From Syngnathus acus (lineage: Eukaryota; Chordata; Actinopteri; Syngnathiformes; Syngnathidae): a stretch of 64,000 nt of DNA. Made by a program: the position numbers and the translations under genes. The DNA lies in assembly GCF_901709675.1 (NCBI RefSeq), contig NC_051096.1, positions 6,475,001-6,539,000 on the forward strand, in the 5' to 3' direction. Each line of letters begins with the position of its first letter. Positions within the stretch are counted from its first letter, which is position 1. The notes beneath the pieces are model-generated. The model ran no database searches, was not told the DNA's origin, and worked only from the letters and a program-made list of their open reading frames with translations. This document shows, piece by piece, positions 62,144-64,000 of this stretch.

Positions 62144-62525
62144 CTCGCTCACATTCCCCGGAATAATAATGGTTTTATGGAGTAGCTCAAGCAAATAGAC
62201 CGTTTTTGCGCCACGGACCGGTAACGTGTCAGAAATATTTTCACATTTATGATAAATATATAAATACGATGAAATAAAAATGATACGACTATTTCTTTCT
62301 TTTAGTAGTTTTTTTTTAGTTTTTCCTTGCTCTCTTGGGAGCATAAGATCAGGGGATGCTTTGAGAATAATTGCCACGGCCGCGGCGCAGTTCGCTGTTC
62401 CATTTTCAGGTGTACCGAAGAACTTGATGCATTTTTTGGACGTGTCAAGAATGTGTGTTTGACTACTTGCTCTTTATTTTGGGGGACACCAACACATATT
62501 ACACAACGTAAAACACATACATAGT

Positions 62526-62878
62526 GTCATATAAAGCAGTTAACCAAATGTCACATTTTTGTTTTCAAAAAAATAAAAACAAGGAATAAAACACCAGACA
62601 AGTTTTAACAGGTTTTTAATGTTTATTAAAATAAAAATAATAATACAAGTAAATTTCAAACCAGCACTCTAATGTGAAATTGCAGTAGATATACATACTG
62701 TCATATAAAGCAGTTAACCAAATGTCTGATTTTTATGTTTTAATTGGCGAATATAAAAACAAGGAATAAAACACCAGACAAGTTTTAACATAAATGTTTA
62801 TTAAAAATAATAATATTAAAAGTAAATTTCAAACCAGCAATCTAACGTGAAATTGCAGTAGCGTATATATGTATACAC
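62526..62878 (-). repeat. Right inverted arm: two tandem copies of a 174-bp AT-rich unit
   Basis: GTCATATAAAGCAGTTAACC starts at 62526 and 62700. Each copy continues through AAACAAGGAATAAAACACCA and ends in GAAATTGCAGTAG. The single inverted copy on the left is at 52135-52310. The left copy is closer to the inner-to-outer second copy (62700), sharing the word TTTATGTTTTAATTGGCG in complement. Confidence 0.9.
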
Positions 62879-62929
62879 GTCATTTAAAAACTACTATAAG
62901 CATTACAAAACTTTACTATAGTGTTTACC

Positions 62930-63090
62930 AGCTCAGTGGCCTAGCGTTAGAGTGTCCACCCTGAGACTGGGAGGTTGAGGGTTCAAACCCCAGCCGGGTC
63001 ATACCGGTGACTATAAAAATGGTACTCATTTCTTCCCTGCTTGGCACTCAGTGTAAGGGGTTGAAATGGGGCTCTGCTGCTGCTCACGAC
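62930..63090 (+). mobile_element. tRNA-derived SINE copy
   Basis: The head AGCTCAGTGGCCTAGCGTTA, CCTGAGACTGGGAGGTTGAG and GGGTTCAAACCCC (B box) are followed by a body with GACTATAAAAATGG and CCCTGCTTGGCACTCAG. This is characteristic of a SINE widespread in percomorph fishes (recalled; name uncertain). It is truncated after GCTGCTGCTCACGAC. The left-arm counterpart at 52009-52070 is inverted. Confidence 0.8.
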
Positions 63091-63499
63091 CATTTTAACT
63101 TATAAAATCAAGATGACCCAAAGAGAAGAAGAATCTCCCCGTTTTTGCATAACGGAGGGCGCATCCCTTCATGCAAGAAAGATAGCCGGTAGCTTGGAGA
63201 AAACGTGCATAAAAGAAGTGGTGTTTCGGTGAGTGGTTCCTTGGCAAATCGTAAATCGACATTCTGGACTACTAGGAGAGAGACGCAACACCTTCACTGA
63301 CTGATCCGTTGATGCATGGGAAGGAAGGCAGTTGACCCGTTGACTCGTTCGCGAACGGCAAAGTCCCGATTCGTTCCCTCACTGATCCGTTCTCGCGATG
63401 AACTGGAAAGGCAAATCACTCACTCTCTGACTCGTTCACTCACGGATCCGTTCTGTTGGCGAACGGGAAATGCAATTCACCACTCGTTCGTGGACAGGA

Positions 63500-63650
63500 A
63501 GTTACGTCATTTTCTTCTTTTTGGTTTACGGCGAGGTGGCACCAGCTTCAATGTGCATTACCGACACCTGCTGGTTGGTGTCATATGAACTGAAAAAAGA
63601 ACGAATCACTTCGTTCTTTTGAACGAATCGTTCACTCATGAGTCAACACT
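63500..63650 (-). repeat. Outer edge of the right inverted arm
   Basis: GGTGGCACCAGCTTCAATGT, ACACCTGCTGGTTGGTGTCA and GAACGAATCACTTCGTTCTT mirror the left edge at 51880-52016. The edge has internal GAACGA/TCGTTC complementarity, as at ends of non-autonomous transposons. 63091-63499, rich in GTTCGCGAACGG and CACTCGTTC words, has no left-arm counterpart. Confidence 0.8.
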
Positions 63651-64000
63651 ATTATAAACACCAGCTTAACTACGGAAATGAGTTAATATAGCCACAGTGT
63701 TTGAACACTTAAACAGCGACATAAAGACAGAGAGCAGGTCTAACTCTGTCAACATAGGCAGCCGTGTGATTACGCAATCCTCAGAGGAGGCTAGACAGGA
63801 AGTTGGCTCCTCCGAGCGATTCGTCTTCGGTTTTAAAATAACTATAAAAATTCTGCGATTTTGGTTCAAAATGATACAAAACTATTGAAATTAAAAGGAA
63901 AATGACTTTATAATAAAAACAATTGAATTTGTTTTTCCCCTTTTCATGATGGCAGGGTAGCCTCCCTAGCCTCCTTGATGGGGGGGGGGGGTCTTTTTGT
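63651..64000. other. Flank, nothing recognised
   Basis: AT-rich with a G run at 63979-63989. The open frames are short and have no family resemblance. Confidence 0.4.

Overview
The window reads as a piece of a ray-finned fish (teleost, probably percomorph-type) chromosome. Three vertebrate genes with canonical introns lie head to tail on the + strand: nfe2l3 (13.1-17.4 kb), cbx3 (18.0-20.1 kb) and snx10 (about 20.9-23.3 kb). This matches the NFE2L3-CBX3-SNX10 order known from human 7p15, next to HOXA. The very short spacing (about 0.6-0.9 kb between genes), the small introns and a tRNA-derived SINE of a type common in fish support a teleost. I cannot name the species. hnrnpa2b1, which in mammals lies between NFE2L3 and CBX3 and shares the CBX3 promoter, is not present between them here.

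Upstream, 1-12.6 kb holds no recognisable gene except one possible minus-strand terminal exon near 0.9-1.16 kb. It also holds a local tandem duplication at 10.1-10.4 kb and one old interspersed-repeat copy at 12.0-12.3 kb. Downstream of snx10, 23.3-51.8 kb is a gene desert. It contains microsatellites, purine/pyrimidine tracts, several CpG-containing homeodomain-site-rich blocks that look like conserved non-coding elements, two DR1 nuclear-receptor motifs, and CTCF-like motifs arranged divergently around 41-44 kb. Two splice-bounded segments (29.8 and 47.2 kb) could be exons of non-coding or unrecognised transcripts.

The most striking part is 51.86-63.65 kb, a composite and largely palindromic structure. 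Its outer arms are the same AT-rich/SINE/transposon-edge sequence in inverted orientation. Inside are about 5.9 kb of degenerate telomere-like hexamers: TTAGGG with a restricted set of variants (TTAGAG, CTAGGG, CTAGAG, CTAGAT, TTAGAA, CTGGAG). They form seven higher-order arrays, two with the G-rich strand on + and five with the C-rich strand on +. The orientation switches inside a block of 228/235-bp tandem units, each carrying a perfect 34-bp inverted repeat, with a dyad axis at about 54,575. A segment (hairpin units, hexamer arrays, tRNA-like tail) is then repeated in tandem on the right. Very long open reading frames across these arrays are a product of hexamer periodicity, not genes.

The three genes are unrelated in function (CNC-bZIP stress factor, HP1-gamma chromatin reader, PX-domain endosomal protein) but form an old conserved linkage block.
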